Shown: positions 52,218 to 62,813 of the stretch, one piece after another
How positions within the stretch are numbered: the first letter of the stretch is position 1
Layout: each line of letters begins with the position of its first letter
Source of the DNA: an uncultured Pelagibacteraceae bacterium
Lineage (GTDB): Bacteria; Pseudomonadota; Alphaproteobacteria; Pelagibacterales; Pelagibacteraceae
Reading direction: 5' to 3'
Assembly: GCA_902569725.1 (NCBI GenBank)
Contig: CACFVG010000001.1
Span: forward strand, 1-64,000
DNA length: 64,000 nucleotides
Program-made: the position numbers and the translations under genes
Notes under the pieces: model-generated
What the model was told of the DNA's origin: nothing
Databases searched by the model: none
The model's input: only the letters and a program-made list of their open reading frames with translations

Positions 52218-54323
52218 TTATCCTGCAATAACTGCCAAAAGTAATAATGCAACAATATTAGTAATTTTTATCATAGGGTTTACTGCTGGGCCCGCTGTAT
52301 CTTTATAAGGATCTCCAACAGTATCTCCAGTTACTGCAGCTTTGTGAGCTTCCGAACCTTTTCCTCCATAATTACCATCTTCAATATATTTTTTTGCATT
52401 ATCCCAAGCTCCACCTCCAGCTGTCATCGATATGGCAACAAATAGTCCTGTAATAATTACTCCTAATAGCATAGCTCCAACAGAGGATAATGCTGCTACC
52501 TGACCACCTATAGGTAAAATAAATAAATATAAAACAATTGGAGATAACACTGGTAGTAAAGAAGGAATTATCATTTCCTTTATTGCAGCCTTTGTCAGTA
52601 AATCAACCAATTTTCCATAATCAGGTTTTGCTTTTCTTTTCATTATACCTGGAATTTTTTTAAATTGTCTTCTAACTTCAACTACAACAGCACCACCTGC
52701 TCTACCAACAGCTTGCATTCCCATTGAACCAAACAAATATGGAAGCATACCACCAACTAATAATCCAACGACAACAAAAGGGTTGGATAAGTCAAATGTT
52801 ACAACAATTCCTTCTAACTTTGATCCTGCAACTTTTGAAAAATGTTTAATATCTTCTGTGTAAGCAGCAAATAATACTAAAGCTCCTAAACCTGCTGATC
52901 CGATTGCATAACCTTTCGTAACAGCTTTAGTTGTATTTCCTACAGCATCTAATGCGTCAGTAGTTTTCCTAACGTTTTTTGGTAAATTAGACATTTCAGC
53001 TATTCCTCCTGCATTATCTGTTACAGGTCCATATGCGTCTAGAGCAACTACCATTCCAGCCAGTGCTAGCATTGTTGTTACAGCGATTGCTATACCAAAA
53101 AGTCCAGCAATATAATTTGTTAATAATATTCCACCGACAATAATTAAAGCTGGAATTGCTGTAGCTTCCATAGAAACAGCTAAACCTTGAATTACATTTG
53201 TACCATGGCCTGTTGTAGAAGATGAAGCAACACTTTTTACTGGCCTATAATTTGTACCAGTATAGTATTCAGTTACCCATATTAATAATCCTGTTATAAC
53301 CAAACCTATTACACCACATATATATAAACTCATTCCTGTAAATGATTTATTAGAAATTGCGTAGGTATTTTCTAATCCTAAAACATAATCTGTAATTGGA
53401 TATAAAATTATTAGTGATGTTAGAGCTGTAACAATAAAACCTTTATATAATGCAGCCATAATATTTTTTGATTTACCCAATTTAACAAAAAATGTTCCAA
53501 TGATGGATGTTAATATGCAAGCACCACCAATAGATAATGGATAAACCATCATATTAAGATCACCATGAAAAAATATTGAAGATAAAACCATAGTAGCAAC
53601 TATTGTAACTGCGTAAGTTTCAAATAAATCAGCTGCCATACCAGCACAATCACCTACATTGTCGCCTACGTTATCTGCTATAACTGCAGGATTTCTTGGA
53701 TCATCTTCTGGAATACCTGCTTCTACTTTTCCAACTAAATCAGCGCCTACATCTGCTCCTTTAGTAAATATACCACCTCCAAGTCTTGCAAAAATAGAAA
53801 TTAATGAAGCACCAAAACCTAGCGCAACTAAAGCATTTACTATTTCTCTTTCATCAACACCATATGATAATAATAAATAATAATAAACGGCAATTGATAA
53901 AAGAGCTAAACCAGCAACCAACATTCCTGTTACAGCTCCAGATTTAAATGCAATTGAAAGACCTTGTGATAATCCTTTTCTTGATGCTTCTGCAGTTCTT
54001 ACGTTTGCTTGGACTGATACAAGCATTCCTACATATCCAGCAATTCCTGATAATGTTGCACCAATTAAATAACCTAGGCCTACTAAAATACTAAATGAAA
54101 AACTAATTATAACTAAAACAACCACACCAACGATCGCAATAGTTTTATATTGTCTGTTTAAATATGCTTTAGCTCCAATTTGTATTGCAGATGCTATTTC
54201 TTGCATCTTATTATTACCGGCACTAGCACTTAAAATATTTTTACCTGTGAAAAAGCCATAAATGATTGATAATAAACCTGCTAATATAATAAGTTGAAGT
54301 ATATTTGATGCTGAAGCTTCCAT
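52218..54323 (-). CDS. hppA: Membrane-bound proton-translocating pyrophosphatase
   Basis: A 701-residue protein with about sixteen membrane helices. It hydrolyses PPi and pumps protons. The signature [23 protein letters not shown] and [18 protein letters not shown] bind PPi-Mg; [20 protein letters not shown] contains the Lys that marks the potassium-independent class. The C-terminal [21 protein letters not shown] is conserved. Spans the convergent end of bamE with two bases between stops. Confidence 0.97.
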   Translation of the reverse strand: MEASASNILQLIILAGLLSIIYGFFTGKNILSASAGNNKMQEIASAIQIGAKAYLNRQYKTIAIVGVVVLVIISFSFSILVGLGYLIGATLSGIAGYVGMLVSVQANVRTAEASRKGLSQGLSIAFKSGAVTGMLVAGLALLSIAVYYYLLLSYGVDEREIVNALVALGFGASLISIFARLGGGIFTKGADVGADLVGKVEAGIPEDDPRNPAVIADNVGDNVGDCAGMAADLFETYAVTIVATMVLSSIFFHGDLNMMVYPLSIGGACILTSIIGTFFVKLGKSKNIMAALYKGFIVTALTSLIILYPITDYVLGLENTYAISNKSFTGMSLYICGVIGLVITGLLIWVTEYYTGTNYRPVKSVASSSTTGHGTNVIQGLAVSMEATAIPALIIVGGILLTNYIAGLFGIAIAVTTMLALAGMVVALDAYGPVTDNAGGIAEMSNLPKNVRKTTDALDAVGNTTKAVTKGYAIGSAGLGALVLFAAYTEDIKHFSKVAGSKLEGIVVTFDLSNPFVVVGLLVGGMLPYLFGSMGMQAVGRAGGAVVVEVRRQFKKIPGIMKRKAKPDYGKLVDLLTKAAIKEMIIPSLLPVLSPIVLYLFILPIGGQVAALSSVGAMLLGVIITGLFVAISMTAGGGAWDNAKKYIEDGNYGGKGSEAHKAAVTGDTVGDPYKDTAGPAVNPMIKITNIVALLLLAVIAG

Positions 54324-54407
54324 AATTCCTTTAATTGTTAGTTAAAATTAGTAAATATTAAAAATCGGACATTACAAAAAAAGAAATAAAAGGCAATATT
54401 TAACTTA

Positions 54408-55367
54408 TCAAAACTTATGTGAATAACCTTTAAATTTGCTAAGATTTATAGGCTTATTGTCCAGTTTTATCAAATTTTTTTTATAACCATTATTTATTTT
54501 ACCTATTATTGTGAATTTTTGATTCATTCTTTTCTCAACTGACCTAATTAATAATCGCTTTTTTTGAGGAGCTGTGAATAATATTTGATAGTCATCACCA
54601 TTAAATAGATGTTGTGATTTTAATTTTTTATACTTTTTTAAATAAAATTCTAAGTTTTTAGATATTGGAATTTTATTGACATTGATATCAAATGACAATT
54701 TTTGCTTATTAATAAGTTTATTCATATCAACAATTAAACCATCTGAAATATCCATAGATGTATTAGCAAAATTATGCATTTCGTTATAAATTTTATAAGG
54801 CAAATTTGGACAATAAAATTGATTAACAAAATATTTTTTTAATTTCGAGCTAATTTTAATATTATTTTTAATTATATTAAGTCCAATAAAACTATCTCCT
54901 ATATTTCCCGTAACATATATATCATCATTTAATCTCGCTTTATTTCTTTCAATAATTTTGTTTGAAAAACCAATACTTGTTATAGAAAATGAAACTTTAT
55001 TAGAATTAGTAGTGTCGCCACCTGATAATTTTAAATTATATTTTCTTTGTTCTTGATTTAATGATTTTGAAATCATTTTTAGATTTTTTTTTGTAAATTG
55101 ACTTTTACTCCCACTACCCGAAATAAAATAGTATTCAGGTTTAACGCCTTTTGCTATTAAGTCAGAAATTGAAGATCTAATAATTTTTTTTATAACTAAG
55201 TTTGGATATTTAAAGTTAGGAAAATGCACACCTTCATTATAAGTGTCGATTGATACTACTAACTTATTTTTCTTATCAAAAAAAACATCATCATTTAACT
55301 TTTTAGCGTTGGGATTATTATTAGAGATTTTTTGAAAATATTTTTTTATTAGTTCAAATTCATCCAT
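54408..55367 (-). CDS. thiL: Thiamine-monophosphate kinase
   Basis: A 319-residue kinase making thiamine pyrophosphate. FELIKKYFQKIS start, VVSIDTYNEGVHF, GDTTNSNKVSFSITSIGF (metal/ATP loop), SMDISDGLIVDMN and HLFNGDDYQILFTAP. It overlaps nusB by eight bases, the usual nusB-thiL pair. Confidence 0.95.
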   Translation of the reverse strand: MDEFELIKKYFQKISNNNPNAKKLNDDVFFDKKNKLVVSIDTYNEGVHFPNFKYPNLVIKKIIRSSISDLIAKGVKPEYYFISGSGSKSQFTKKNLKMISKSLNQEQRKYNLKLSGGDTTNSNKVSFSITSIGFSNKIIERNKARLNDDIYVTGNIGDSFIGLNIIKNNIKISSKLKKYFVNQFYCPNLPYKIYNEMHNFANTSMDISDGLIVDMNKLINKQKLSFDINVNKIPISKNLEFYLKKYKKLKSQHLFNGDDYQILFTAPQKKRLLIRSVEKRMNQKFTIIGKINNGYKKNLIKLDNKPINLSKFKGYSHKF

Positions 55368-55764
55368 TAGAATTTCTTATTTTCTTTGATATTTTGTCTA
55401 ATAAAGCATTTAAATATTTAGTTTGACCGTCTTCTATAAAAAAATTAGAAGCTCTTAAGTATTCATTTATAATAATTTTTGAAGATATTTTTGGTTTATA
55501 TAAAAATTCAAATATTGCACTTTTAACTATTACTTGGAAAACTTTATCTAATTTTTTTAAATCTAAATCTGTATTAAGATGATTTGATATTTCATCATTG
55601 ATTACATCATCTCTTTCAATAGTTCCATTAACTACATCTTTAATAAATTTTTTAAATCTATGTTTTGGAAAAGTTAAATTTTCATCTTCATTAAAATATT
55701 TTCCATAAAGTTTTTGGATTACTATTACTCTAGGGTTATTTTTTGGAGTATATTGTAATGTCAT
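55360..55764 (-). CDS. nusB: Transcription antitermination factor NusB
   Basis: A 134-residue all-helical protein with the NusB fold (IQKLYGKYFNED, IERDDVINDEISNHLNTDLD, IFEFLYKPKISSKIIINEYLRASNFFIEDGQTKYLNALLDKI). Binds boxA with S10 to allow antitermination in rRNA operons. It ends the riboflavin cluster one base after ribH. The N-terminus is more divergent than the rest. Confidence 0.88.
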   Translation of the reverse strand: MTLQYTPKNNPRVIVIQKLYGKYFNEDENLTFPKHRFKKFIKDVVNGTIERDDVINDEISNHLNTDLDLKKLDKVFQVIVKSAIFEFLYKPKISSKIIINEYLRASNFFIEDGQTKYLNALLDKISKKIRNSNG

Positions 55765-55765
55765 A

Positions 55766-56146
55766 TTATTGAGATAGTATTGAAATTACTGCTTTAGCTG
55801 CTTCTTTTCCTTTTTTTCCTCTAGCCTTAGCTTGTTTCATATTTAGACAAGTTATAATTCCATTACCTATTGGTTTTTTACTATCTATAGATAAACTCAT
55901 TATCGCTTGGGTTGATGCGCTTGAAATAAAATCAAAATGGGGAGTTTCACCTTTAATAACACAACCTAATGCAATAAATGCATCATATTTTTTAATATTT
56001 TTTGAAATAGTTATAGGAATTTCAAAAACTCCAGGAACTCTGATTATCCTTACTGAAAAGTTATTTAAGTTATTTTTTGCACTTTTTAACAATAATGAAG
56101 AAATATCTTCATAATAATCTGCTAATACAATTAATATTTTTTTCAT
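55766..56146 (-). CDS. ribH: 6,7-dimethyl-8-ribityllumazine synthase
   Basis: A 126-residue enzyme joining the pyrimidine and the butanone phosphate in riboflavin synthesis. IRVPGVFEIPITI, ALGCVIKGETPHFDFIS with the catalytic His, and GNGIITCLNMKQAKAR. It is short compared with about 155 in the family, mainly at the N-terminus. The start overlaps ribB by four bases. Confidence 0.94.
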   Translation of the reverse strand: MKKILIVLADYYEDISSLLLKSAKNNLNNFSVRIIRVPGVFEIPITISKNIKKYDAFIALGCVIKGETPHFDFISSASTQAIMSLSIDSKKPIGNGIITCLNMKQAKARGKKGKEAAKAVISILSQ

Positions 56147-57246
56147 TTAATTATTTCTTGTTTGGTTATTTTAATTCCATAGCCATCTAAACCAACTACT
56201 TTTTTTTTAGATCTAGTTACTAATATCATATTTTTTATATGTAAAGATTTAATAATCTGAGCACCAATACCATAATTCTTTATTAATTTATCCTTACCTT
56301 TTTTATAAAAATCTTTACTTTTATAGTCACGTAATGTCTGAGTAACAGATTTTAAATTAGTATCTCTTATAAATATAAGAACACAATTATTGAATTTTTT
56401 GAAATGATTTAGAGTGTTGTTAAAAGAATTTGGTAAATTTTGATTTAACAAGTAATTTTGAACAACATTTGAAGAAATAACTCTAACGCGTGGTACTATT
56501 CCTTTTCTAATTTTTCCTTTTATAAGTGCAAAATGTTCAGAACCATCTAATAAATTTTCATATATTCTTATTAAATATTTTTTTTCTTTAACTTCAATAT
56601 TAGATTTTTTTTTAAGTTTAATTAACTTTTCTTTCTTTAATCTATAAGCAATAAGGTCATCAATTCTACCAATTTTTAACTTATGTTTTTTTGCAAAATT
56701 ATGTAATTTTTCACCACGGGCCATAGTTCCATCTTCATCCATAATTTCACAAATTACTGCAGAAGTATTTTTTTTAGCCAATTTAGAGATGTCAACAGAT
56801 GCTTCTGTATGACCTGCCCTAACTAAGACTCCACCGTCTTTTGAAATTATAGGAAAAACATGACCAGGTGATACAATATCTTTTTTTAAAACATTTTTAT
56901 TTGTGGCAACTTTAATTGTCCTTGACCTGTCTTGAGCCGATATACCAGTTGTTACACCCTTCTTCGCTTCGATGGAAATTGTAAATGCAGTCTGATTTCT
57001 AGACTCGTTAACAGGAGACATATATGATAATCCTAATTTTTTTGCTTGAACACTATCTAGAGTTAAACAAATCAAACCTCTTCCATATTTTGCCATAAAA
57101 TTAATTTTTTTTGGATTAACATCTGATGAACAAAAAACTAAATCACCTTCGTTTTCTCTATTTTCATCATCAACTAAAATGTACATACCACCCTTTTTTG
57201 CTATTTTAATTATAGATTCTATTGAGCTAAATTTTTTATTTTTCAT
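56143..57246 (-). CDS. ribB: 3,4-dihydroxy-2-butanone-4-phosphate synthase with degenerate GTP cyclohydrolase II half
   Basis: A 367-residue fusion. The N-terminal 200 residues have ILVDDENRENEGDLVF, PGHVFPIISKDGGVLVRAGHTEASVD and GEIMDEDGTMARG-like residues, a complete DHBP synthase. The C-terminal half (about 215-367) aligns with GTP cyclohydrolase II but lacks the three zinc cysteines and the catalytic loop (expected SxRCDC pattern). So it is RibBX-like, and GTP cyclohydrolase II must come from another gene. Start overlaps the end of ribE by eleven bases. Confidence 0.92.
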   Translation of the reverse strand: MKNKKFSSIESIIKIAKKGGMYILVDDENRENEGDLVFCSSDVNPKKINFMAKYGRGLICLTLDSVQAKKLGLSYMSPVNESRNQTAFTISIEAKKGVTTGISAQDRSRTIKVATNKNVLKKDIVSPGHVFPIISKDGGVLVRAGHTEASVDISKLAKKNTSAVICEIMDEDGTMARGEKLHNFAKKHKLKIGRIDDLIAYRLKKEKLIKLKKKSNIEVKEKKYLIRIYENLLDGSEHFALIKGKIRKGIVPRVRVISSNVVQNYLLNQNLPNSFNNTLNHFKKFNNCVLIFIRDTNLKSVTQTLRDYKSKDFYKKGKDKLIKNYGIGAQIIKSLHIKNMILVTRSKKKVVGLDGYGIKITKQEIIK

Positions 57247-57826
57247 TAAAATATTTTTTTACATATTTTGATAAAATATCAATTTCGATATTTACCAAAC
57301 TATTCATTTTTAATTTAGATAGATTTGTTAATTTATATGTATGAGGGATTATCCATACTTCAAAACCATTTTTAGTAATTTTGGAAATTGTTAAAGATAC
57401 ACCGTTAATTAAAATAGATGCTTTTTCAATTAAGTTTTTTTTTTGTTTACTATTTGCTGAAAATTCCATCTGATAGGATTTATCAATTAATTTAATTTTT
57501 TTAACTTTCGAAACATAATCTACATGACCTTGGCATATATGACCTGATATATTTTGACCCTTTTTAAGTGGAAGTTCTAAATTAACATTATCTCCCTTGG
57601 TAATTTTTTTAAATTTACTTCTATTAAGGGTTTCACTTGATAAGTAAAATTCTAAAATATTATTTTTCTTTGATATTAGAGTTAAGCAAACACCGTCACA
57701 TGAAATAGAAATACCTAAGTCTTTAGATCTTACTGGGAGACTTGATTTAACAAATAAATTAATACCTTTTTTTCTTTTAGATAATTTATATACTTTTCCT
57801 TGGTTAAATATAATTCCATTAAACAT
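57236..57826 (-). CDS. ribE: Riboflavin synthase alpha chain
   Basis: A 196-residue protein with two lumazine-binding repeats: MFNGIIFNQGKVYKL, VRSKDLGISISCDGVCLTL, and the second ISGHICQGHVDYVSK, ASILINGVSLTISKI. It turns two lumazine molecules into riboflavin. One base after ribD, and its end overlaps ribB. Confidence 0.95.
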   Translation of the reverse strand: MFNGIIFNQGKVYKLSKRKKGINLFVKSSLPVRSKDLGISISCDGVCLTLISKKNNILEFYLSSETLNRSKFKKITKGDNVNLELPLKKGQNISGHICQGHVDYVSKVKKIKLIDKSYQMEFSANSKQKKNLIEKASILINGVSLTISKITKNGFEVWIIPHTYKLTNLSKLKMNSLVNIEIDILSKYVKKYFNEK

Positions 57827-57827
57827 T

Positions 57828-58931
57828 TTAATAATACCTTATTATTTTATCACCATCTAAAAAAGTTTCGATATTTTCTTTCCTTTTAAAAAAATTAATT
57901 TTTTTTTTGAAATTTGAAAATTTGTTTTTTCCTAAATTTCCTAATTTATTTTTACTTTTAAATAAATAAAATTCATTTATCAATTTGTCTTTTAAAACAC
58001 TTTTAGTCAATGCCTTTCCACCTTCAATTATAATTGATCCAATTCCAAATCTATAAGCTTTTAAAAAAACTTTCTTTAAGTCAATATTATTGTTGGTATC
58101 TAGGTTTGTATAACTGAGTCTGATACCTCTTAATTTGAAATATCTTAATTTTTTTTTATCTTTGGTTGAATGAAAGATAATAGTGTTTTTTTTGTTTTTA
58201 TCAGTGATTACAGGTGACTTTTTATTAATTTTTAAATTTTTATCAATAATCAATCTTTTTGGAGAAAATTTTTCTAAACCATTAATTCTACAAGATAATT
58301 TTGAATTATCAGAATTAGCAGTTTTAGATGAAATTAAAATTGAGTCAAAATTATACCTTAGAATATGTGATACATCTCTTGAATGCTGGTTGGTTATAAA
58401 TTTATTATTTGTTGACATATAATAATCGCTCGAACAAGCTATTTTAGCAGCAATAAAAGGTTTTTTGTTATTTTTGTGTTTAAAATAATTTTTATAAATT
58501 TTTTTACTTTCAGATTTTAATAATCCTTTTTTAACTTTAATTTTATTTGAGATTAAAAGTGAGTATGCTTTGTTAGAGGTTCTTTTGTCTATATCGTTAG
58601 ATGAATAAATTACTCTTTTAATTTTTGATTTAACAATTTCATTTGTACATGGTGGAGTCTTTCCATAATGAGTACATGGTTCCATTGTAATATAAATTGA
58701 AGAATCTTTAAGTTCATTCATTTTACATTTATTTATAGCGACAGTTTCTGCATGTGGTCTTCCACTAAATCCTGTTTGACCAAAAGATATAATTTTTTTA
58801 TTTTTTACTATTACGCATCCAACAGATGGATTTAATCCAGTTAAACCAATTCTTTCTTTAGCTAAATTCATGGCAATACCCATGAAATACTTATCTAAAT
58901 TGTTTGATTTAACTTTTTTTGAAGACATCAA
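57828..58931 (-). CDS. ribD: Riboflavin biosynthesis deaminase/reductase RibD
   Basis: A 367-residue bifunctional enzyme. The deaminase domain (about 10-150) shows the zinc motifs PHAETVAIN and [18 protein letters not shown]. The reductase half has [14 protein letters not shown] and [15 protein letters not shown] and is rather diverged. It deaminates and reduces the pyrimidine intermediate of the riboflavin path. The start overlaps the nrdR end by 23 bases. Confidence 0.94.
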   Translation of the reverse strand: MMSSKKVKSNNLDKYFMGIAMNLAKERIGLTGLNPSVGCVIVKNKKIISFGQTGFSGRPHAETVAINKCKMNELKDSSIYITMEPCTHYGKTPPCTNEIVKSKIKRVIYSSNDIDKRTSNKAYSLLISNKIKVKKGLLKSESKKIYKNYFKHKNNKKPFIAAKIACSSDYYMSTNNKFITNQHSRDVSHILRYNFDSILISSKTANSDNSKLSCRINGLEKFSPKRLIIDKNLKINKKSPVITDKNKKNTIIFHSTKDKKKLRYFKLRGIRLSYTNLDTNNNIDLKKVFLKAYRFGIGSIIIEGGKALTKSVLKDKLINEFYLFKSKNKLGNLGKNKFSNFKKKINFFKRKENIETFLDGDKIIRYY

Positions 58932-59367
58932 TTTTATCTACGAATTGAATAAAATCTTTTTCTTCTCTAAAATTTCGATAAACTGATGCAAATCTAACGT
59001 AGGCTACAGGATCTAAATTTTTTAAACCATCCATAACCATTGTGCCGATAGTATTTGAAGCTATTTCACTTTGACCCAATTCCTCTAATGATCGAGATAT
59101 ATTTGTTATAAATTTTTCAACTGTATCAGTATCTATTGGTCTTTTCTTAAGTGCAATGTATATAGATTTCGACAATTTTTCTCTATCAAAAGGTGATTTT
59201 CTTCCATTTTTTTTAACCACCATCATTTCTCTAAATTGAACTCTTTCAAAGGTAGTAAATCTTTCGCCACAAACACATAATCTTCTTCTTCTAATTGCTG
59301 TGCCGTCTTCAGTAGGTCTTGAGTCTACAACTGAAGTTTCTCCTTTTTTGCATATTGGGCAAATCAT
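58909..59367 (-). CDS. nrdR: NrdR, ribonucleotide reductase regulator with short zinc ribbon
   Basis: A 152-residue repressor of nrd genes. The zinc ribbon has C3xxC6 and then [18 protein letters not shown], so the second pair is Cys31-Val-Cys33 instead of the usual CxxC; one residue is missing. The ATP cone follows ([19 protein letters not shown]..), complete through [23 protein letters not shown]/dATP binding sets the oligomer that represses. Overlaps glyA by four bases. Confidence 0.94.
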   Translation of the reverse strand: MICPICKKGETSVVDSRPTEDGTAIRRRRLCVCGERFTTFERVQFREMMVVKKNGRKSPFDREKLSKSIYIALKKRPIDTDTVEKFITNISRSLEELGQSEIASNTIGTMVMDGLKNLDPVAYVRFASVYRNFREEKDFIQFVDKIDVFKKS

Positions 59368-60677
59368 TTTCTTAAATTCTTATATATTGGAAATGATGAA
59401 CAAAGTGAAACAACTTCTTTTCTAACTACATCTTCAACTTTACTGTTATCATCTGGGTTTTTGGACAATCCATCAATTACTTTTGTTATTAGCCTCCCTA
59501 CTAATTCAAATTCCTTTAATCCAAAACCTCTTGTTGTAGCTGCTTGAGATCCAAGTCTAATACCAGATGTAATCATTGGACTTTCTGAATCAAAGGGAAT
59601 GCCATTTTTATTACATGTTATATTTGCTCTAGATAAACTTTCTGCAGCTAGATTTCCTTTAACATTAAAAGGTCTTAAATCTACTAACATTAAATGAGTA
59701 TCTGTACCTCCAGAATAAATTTTAAAACCATTATTTTTTAAAGTTTCAGATAAAATTTTTGCATTAGCTAACACTGATTTTATATAATCCTTAAACTCAG
59801 GCCTTAGTGCTTCTAGGAAACCTGCAGCTTTTGCTGCAATAATATGCATTAAAGGTCCGCCTTGGTAACCAGGAAAAACTGCAGTATTAATTTTTTTAGC
59901 TATATCTTCATGATTTGTTAAAATAATACCACCTCTTGCACTTCTAAAAACTTTATGTGTAGTTGAAGTTACAACATGTGCATATTCGCATGGATTAGGA
60001 TAGCCCTTTCCAGCAACTAAACCTGAAAAATGGGCCATATCGACCATAAGATATGCTCCGACTTTGTCAGATATTTCTCTAAATCTTTTAAAATCTATAA
60101 CTCTTGAATATGCACTTCCACCAGCTATTATAAGCTTAGGTTTATACTCTAATGCTAATTTTTCAACATGATCATAATCAATAAGTTCAGATTCTTTATC
60201 AACATCATAACCTATAGGATTAAACCATTTTCCTGACATTGATATTTTTAATCCATGAGTTATATGACCACCAGAATTTAAACTCATACCCATAAAAGTA
60301 TCACCAGGTTTAAGTAGGGCTAAAAATGTAGCACCATTGGCTTGAGCTCCTGAATGAGGTTGTGAATTTGCAAACTTACAATTAAATAATTTTTTTAATC
60401 TTTCATTGGCTAGATTTTCTGCAACATCAACGTGTTCACATCCATTATAGTATCTTTTGCCAGAATAACCTTCGGCATATTTATTTGTTAATACAGAACC
60501 TTGAGCTTCTAATACAGCCTGAGAAACAATATTCTCAGAAGCAATTAATTCAATATGCTCTTGCTGTCTTTGCAACTCATCGTTAATAGCTTTATACAAA
60601 TCTGGATCAGTTTTTGATAAACTATCTTCGAAAAAACTTTTATATTGGTCATTTAAATATTTACTCTCACTAGACAT
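59364..60677 (-). CDS. glyA: Serine hydroxymethyltransferase
   Basis: A 437-residue PLP enzyme converting serine and tetrahydrofolate to glycine and methylene-[55 protein letters not shown] and the PLP lysine in [15 protein letters not shown]. Central for one-carbon supply. Ends two bases before the rpiB gene's end region and starts a cluster that runs into riboflavin synthesis. Confidence 0.97.
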   Translation of the reverse strand: MSSESKYLNDQYKSFFEDSLSKTDPDLYKAINDELQRQQEHIELIASENIVSQAVLEAQGSVLTNKYAEGYSGKRYYNGCEHVDVAENLANERLKKLFNCKFANSQPHSGAQANGATFLALLKPGDTFMGMSLNSGGHITHGLKISMSGKWFNPIGYDVDKESELIDYDHVEKLALEYKPKLIIAGGSAYSRVIDFKRFREISDKVGAYLMVDMAHFSGLVAGKGYPNPCEYAHVVTSTTHKVFRSARGGIILTNHEDIAKKINTAVFPGYQGGPLMHIIAAKAAGFLEALRPEFKDYIKSVLANAKILSETLKNNGFKIYSGGTDTHLMLVDLRPFNVKGNLAAESLSRANITCNKNGIPFDSESPMITSGIRLGSQAATTRGFGLKEFELVGRLITKVIDGLSKNPDDNSKVEDVVRKEVVSLCSSFPIYKNLRK

Positions 60678-60679
60678 AA

Positions 60680-61099
60680 TTAAATTTTTCTAACTCTTCT
60701 TAAGTGTCTTCCGCCTTCAAATTTTGTACTTAAAAAAATTTTTATTAGACTGATAGCTTTATTTTTATTAATCAATCTTTCTCCCAATGTAATGATGTTT
60801 GCATTATTATGCAATCGAGATAATTTAGTATTTTTCTTGCTGTAGCATAGAGCTGCCCTCGCATTCTTGGTTCGATTTGCTGCCATAGACATACCCATAC
60901 CAGACCCACATACAAGAATACCAAAATTTAGTTTATTGGAGGCGACTTTTTTCGATAACTTTTTAGCAAAGATTGGATAATCAACAGATCGATCTGTTTT
61001 TGGACCTAAATCAATAACTTTATTTGATTTTGATAATTTTAAAACAATATATTTTTTTAAATTAAACCCAGCGTGATCTGATGCAATAAAAATTTTCAA
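60680..61099 (-). CDS. rpiB: Ribose-5-phosphate isomerase B
   Basis: A 139-residue isomerase: [31 protein letters not shown], catalytic Cys in [17 protein letters not shown] and the basic C-terminus with [11 protein letters not shown]. Interconverts ribose-5-P and ribulose-5-P. It leads the cluster glyA-nrdR-ribD and so on, two bases before glyA. Confidence 0.96.
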   Translation of the reverse strand: MKIFIASDHAGFNLKKYIVLKLSKSNKVIDLGPKTDRSVDYPIFAKKLSKKVASNKLNFGILVCGSGMGMSMAANRTKNARAALCYSKKNTKLSRLHNNANIITLGERLINKNKAISLIKIFLSTKFEGGRHLRRVRKI

Positions 61100-61120
61100 T
61101 ATTGCTATTATAAACTAAAT

Positions 61121-61744
61121 TTAGTTAAATTTGTAGTCCAAAACACAAGCTACTAAATGAACTCTATTTTCTTCACCTCCATTAAAAGCATTGTGGTATT
61201 TAAGATTATTTGTAACCCAAACTGAACCATCTGCTGGCATGTGGTGAGCTCTTTTATCTATTACCATTATTGCTCCTGGATTTGTATATATTGGGATATG
61301 TAGTCTTGGCTCTGGATCTCTGTGCCAGCTTAAAGTTGACCTAGGTTCTTTTAATAAAAGTCTAACTCTACCTAATTTATATTTTTTAGATAATTGTTCA
61401 TAAACTTCTTTGAAGTAAGTATGTTCAAAATCTTTAACAAACTCTGTATATTTACTCTCGTCGATCTTTACATCTCTTGATACTTCAACACCAGTCGAGT
61501 CGGGTTTTGTCCAATAGACACCTCTTACTTTGCTCCCTTTAATAGAATCAGGATCGCCTGGTATTTGATTTAAAGAAATAGCTGCAAAATGCGGAATTCC
61601 TAGGCTTGTATCAAAGCCTTTTATTTTTAAAACTTCATTGCATGCGTTTCTGAGTTTATCTACATCGAAATTAATATCTTGCTTTTGAAAATCGCCTGAT
61701 AATTTAGCAGATTTTATTTCAGTTAGTGATGTAACGTTATTCAT
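61121..61744 (-). CDS. Aspartyl/asparaginyl beta-hydroxylase family protein
   Basis: A 207-residue 2-oxoglutarate/iron(II) dioxygenase-like protein. SWHRDPEPRLHIPIYTNPGA holds the HxD iron pair and the neighbouring arginine, then HMPADGSVWVTNNLKYHNAFNG and NRVHLVACVLDY contain the second histidine and the 2-OG arginine. Substrate is unknown; the proteins are often found next to nitrogen or lipid-related genes elsewhere. Stands alone, divergent from hemB. Confidence 0.82.
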   Translation of the reverse strand: MNNVTSLTEIKSAKLSGDFQKQDINFDVDKLRNACNEVLKIKGFDTSLGIPHFAAISLNQIPGDPDSIKGSKVRGVYWTKPDSTGVEVSRDVKIDESKYTEFVKDFEHTYFKEVYEQLSKKYKLGRVRLLLKEPRSTLSWHRDPEPRLHIPIYTNPGAIMVIDKRAHHMPADGSVWVTNNLKYHNAFNGGEENRVHLVACVLDYKFN

Positions 61745-61815
61745 ATGCTTAAATAAGTACTTTATTTATAATTATAATACATATAACTTTTGTCGCATAT
61801 AAAAATTTATTGAGA

Positions 61816-62808
61816 ATGATTATCACAGGAAAATATCCCAATTTGAGACTTAGAAGAAACAGAAACTCAGATTGGTCACGAAGATTGGTTAGAGAAAACA
61901 CTTTATCTGTTAATGATTTGATTCTTCCAATATTCCTTGTCGAAGGTAAAAATAAAAAACAATCTATTAAATCAATGCCTGAAATATATAGATACAGTAT
62001 TGATAGACTTTCAGAGGTTGTGGATAAAGCTGTATCAAACAGAATTCCTATGGTCGCACTATTTCCTTATACTAACTCAAAATTAAAAAACAATAATGGA
62101 ACAGAATCGCTAAATGAAGATAATTTAGTTTGTAGAGCTATTCAATATATTAAAAAAAAATATAAAAACTCAATTGGTATTATGTGTGATGTGGCTCTTG
62201 ATCCTTATACATCTCACGGTCATGATGGATTGTTACATAAAGGTAAAATATTAAATGATGAAACTGTTGAAATTTTAGTTAAACAATCTTTACTTCAGGC
62301 ACAAATGGGTTGTGATGTGATTTCACCATCAGATATGATGGATGGAAGGATTGGGGAAATAAGAAAAAGTTTAGATAAAAATAAATTTAAAAATGTTCAA
62401 ATATTATCTTATGCAGTAAAATTTGCTTCAAGTTTTTATGGTCCTTTTAGAAATGCAGTAGGATCCAATAGTTTGCTTAAAGGAGATAAAAAAACCTACC
62501 AAATGGATTATAGTAATAATTTAGAATCTTTAAGAGAAGTAGCATTAGATATAAAAGAAGGTGCAGATATGGTGATGGTAAAACCTGGAATGCCCTATCT
62601 GGATATTATTAGAATGGTAAAAGATAATTTTAAAATTCCAGTTTTGGCATATCAAGTTTCTGGAGAGTATAGTCTAATTTGTAACGGAATAAACAAAGGT
62701 ATAGTCGATAAAAGTACTATAATTGAAATATTAACTGGATTTAAAAGAGCTGGTGCTAATGCAGTAGTAACATACTTTGCAAATAAAATTGCAAAAAATC
62801 TAAAATAA
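61816..62808 (+). CDS. hemB: Porphobilinogen synthase (delta-aminolevulinate dehydratase)
   Basis: A 330-residue enzyme joining two aminolevulinates in heme synthesis. Schiff-base lysines in AVKFASSFYGPFR and MVKPGMPYL. The metal site reads MCDVALDPYTSHGHDG: the zinc cysteines are Ala and Asp, marking the magnesium type seen in other alphaproteobacteria. ATG 61816 is preferred; TTG at 61810 would add two residues. Confidence 0.95.
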   Translation: MIITGKYPNLRLRRNRNSDWSRRLVRENTLSVNDLILPIFLVEGKNKKQSIKSMPEIYRYSIDRLSEVVDKAVSNRIPMVALFPYTNSKLKNNNGTESLNEDNLVCRAIQYIKKKYKNSIGIMCDVALDPYTSHGHDGLLHKGKILNDETVEILVKQSLLQAQMGCDVISPSDMMDGRIGEIRKSLDKNKFKNVQILSYAVKFASSFYGPFRNAVGSNSLLKGDKKTYQMDYSNNLESLREVALDIKEGADMVMVKPGMPYLDIIRMVKDNFKIPVLAYQVSGEYSLICNGINKGIVDKSTIIEILTGFKRAGANAVVTYFANKIAKNLK

Positions 62809-62813
62809 CAAAA

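Noticed and set aside
62185..62235. Loss of cysteines in the HemB metal site as something new
   Set aside because: Aspartate-rich magnesium-type sites are already known in alphaproteobacteria.
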